Made by a program: the position numbers and the translations under genes
The notes under the pieces: generated by a model
Database searches by the model: none
Told to the model about the DNA's origin: nothing
The model's input: the letters and a program-made list of their open reading frames with translations, nothing else
Shown: piece after piece, positions 63,578-64,000 of the stretch
Layout: every line of letters begins with the position of its first letter
Position numbering within the stretch: the first letter of the stretch is position 1
Assembly (NCBI RefSeq): GCF_900114925.1
Contig: NZ_FOUR01000004.1
Coordinates: forward strand, 248,001-312,000
DNA length: 64,000 nucleotides
Direction of reading: 5' to 3'
From: Marinobacter pelagius
GTDB taxonomy: Bacteria; Pseudomonadota; Gammaproteobacteria; Pseudomonadales; Oleiphilaceae

Positions 63578-64000
63578 ATGGCCTCGAATCAGGACAGTAA
63601 CCGCCCCCAGAACACCCGCGCCATCATGAGCTTCCTGCGGGAGCATGCGCCTTTCTCCAGCATGGACGATGCCCATCTGGCCCATTTTGCCGAGCATGCG
63701 ACCCTCAGGTTCTTTGCCGATGGCGATGAGGTGCTCTCCCCTGATGACGGCATCGTCAAACGGTTTTACGTGGTCAAACAGGGACGGATCCGTGGCGAAC
63801 GCCACAATGACAAAGAAGACCGGACCGAAACCACCTTTGAAATCAGCCGCGGCGAATGCTTTCCCCTGGCAGCACTGATCGGCGAACGCCCGACCCGCAC
63901 TCTGCACCGGGCTGACGGCGATACCTTTTGCCTGAGCATTGAACAGGACGCCTTTATCACCCTGTTCTCCGAGAGCGACCCGTTCCGCGATTTCTGCCTC
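63578..64000 (+). CDS. Cyclic-nucleotide-binding domain protein, N-terminal part (probable DUF294 protein)
   Basis: An open frame runs from the ATG at 63578 to the window edge (141 codons, no stop). It starts MASNQDSNRPQNTRAIMSFL. The segment SMDDAHLAHFAEHATLRFFADGDEVLSPDDG, then KRFYVVKQGRIRGER and EISRGECFPLAALIGERPTRT, read as a cyclic-nucleotide-binding beta-roll. In relatives such a domain is followed by CBS pairs and a DUF294 nucleotidyltransferase-like domain; those parts would lie outside the window, so the fuller name is an inference. It is divergent from the Smr gene. Confidence 0.75.
   Translation, partial: MASNQDSNRPQNTRAIMSFLREHAPFSSMDDAHLAHFAEHATLRFFADGDEVLSPDDGIVKRFYVVKQGRIRGERHNDKEDRTETTFEISRGECFPLAALIGERPTRTLHRADGDTFCLSIEQDAFITLFSESDPFRDFCL

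Overview
This window is an ordinary-looking stretch of core chromosome from a GC-rich gammaproteobacterium. Gene content and order (dcd-mrp-metG, rnfABCDGE-nth, dnaE-accA-tilS-pyrG-kdsA-eno-ftsB-ispD-ispF-truD-surE-pcm-nlpD-rpoS, nadC/DUF1631-ampD-ampE, pepA-holC-valS) match the Pseudomonadales/Marinobacter group. My best guess is Marinobacter or a close relative; this rests on recalled synteny and protein style, not on a search. About 63 protein-coding genes cover nearly the whole window. No stretch longer than about 300 bases lacks a gene. I see no tRNA, rRNA, CRISPR array, insertion sequence, integrase or prophage gene.

Layout. 1-5.2 kb: the 5' part of alaS (leftward, cut by the window edge), an RDD membrane protein, and the LPS-export permease genes lptG/lptF. 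5.4-12 kb (rightward): pepA-holC-valS, a ketopantoate-reductase-like gene and a PduO-type cobalamin adenosyltransferase, ending at a strong bidirectional terminator. 12-15.7 kb (leftward): DUF1631-ampD-ampE, coupled by stop/start overlaps and divergent from nadC. 16.7-20.6 kb (leftward): DUF2066, a CDP-alcohol phosphatidyltransferase, hda, an orphan ParA-like ATPase and yqcC. 20.7-23.2 kb: purM-purN and a DUF3108 protein. 23.2-27.1 kb (leftward): mrp, dcd, DUF416 and avtA. 27.3-35.5 kb (rightward): metG, rnfABCDGE and nth. 35.6-53.8 kb (leftward): dnaE, accA, tilS, pyrG, kdsA, eno, ftsB, ispD, ispF, truD, surE, pcm, a DUF368 transporter, nlpD, rpoS and a chalcone-isomerase-like secreted protein. 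53.9-64 kb: a TlpA-like lipoprotein, arsC, a WrbA-type flavoprotein, DUF2069, DUF3080, the methionine-salvage genes mtnBDC, an XdhC/IorB/IorA molybdenum hydroxylase set, a tiny lipoprotein, an Smr-domain protein and the start of a cyclic-nucleotide-binding (probable DUF294) protein.

The genes fall into recognisable jobs: translation (alaS, valS, metG, tilS, truD), replication (dnaE, holC, hda, dcd), envelope biogenesis (lptFG, kdsA, ftsB, nlpD, ampD, ispDF, DUF368), redox energy coupling (rnf), nucleotide and cofactor synthesis (purMN, pyrG, nadC), and stress regulation (rpoS, surE, pcm).

The most unusual thing here is non-coding. Four intergenic palindromes of about 100-115 bp (near 7.4, 25.9, 43.3 and 45.3 kb) share one architecture. 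A long, locus-specific and almost perfect outer stem encloses two small hairpins whose 6-nt loops all read A-N-GGA-Y, with the two GGA triplets 21-22 nt apart. A GTAG or GGAG tetranucleotide precedes the closing arm. As RNA this resembles a bidentate CsrA/RsmA (GGA-loop) ligand and the TwoAYGGAY motif; as DNA it resembles a REP-type mobile palindrome. A second point of interest is the nadC/DUF1631 divergent control region, which has three repeats phased at 10 bp and a 12-bp inverted repeat over the predicted -35 box.
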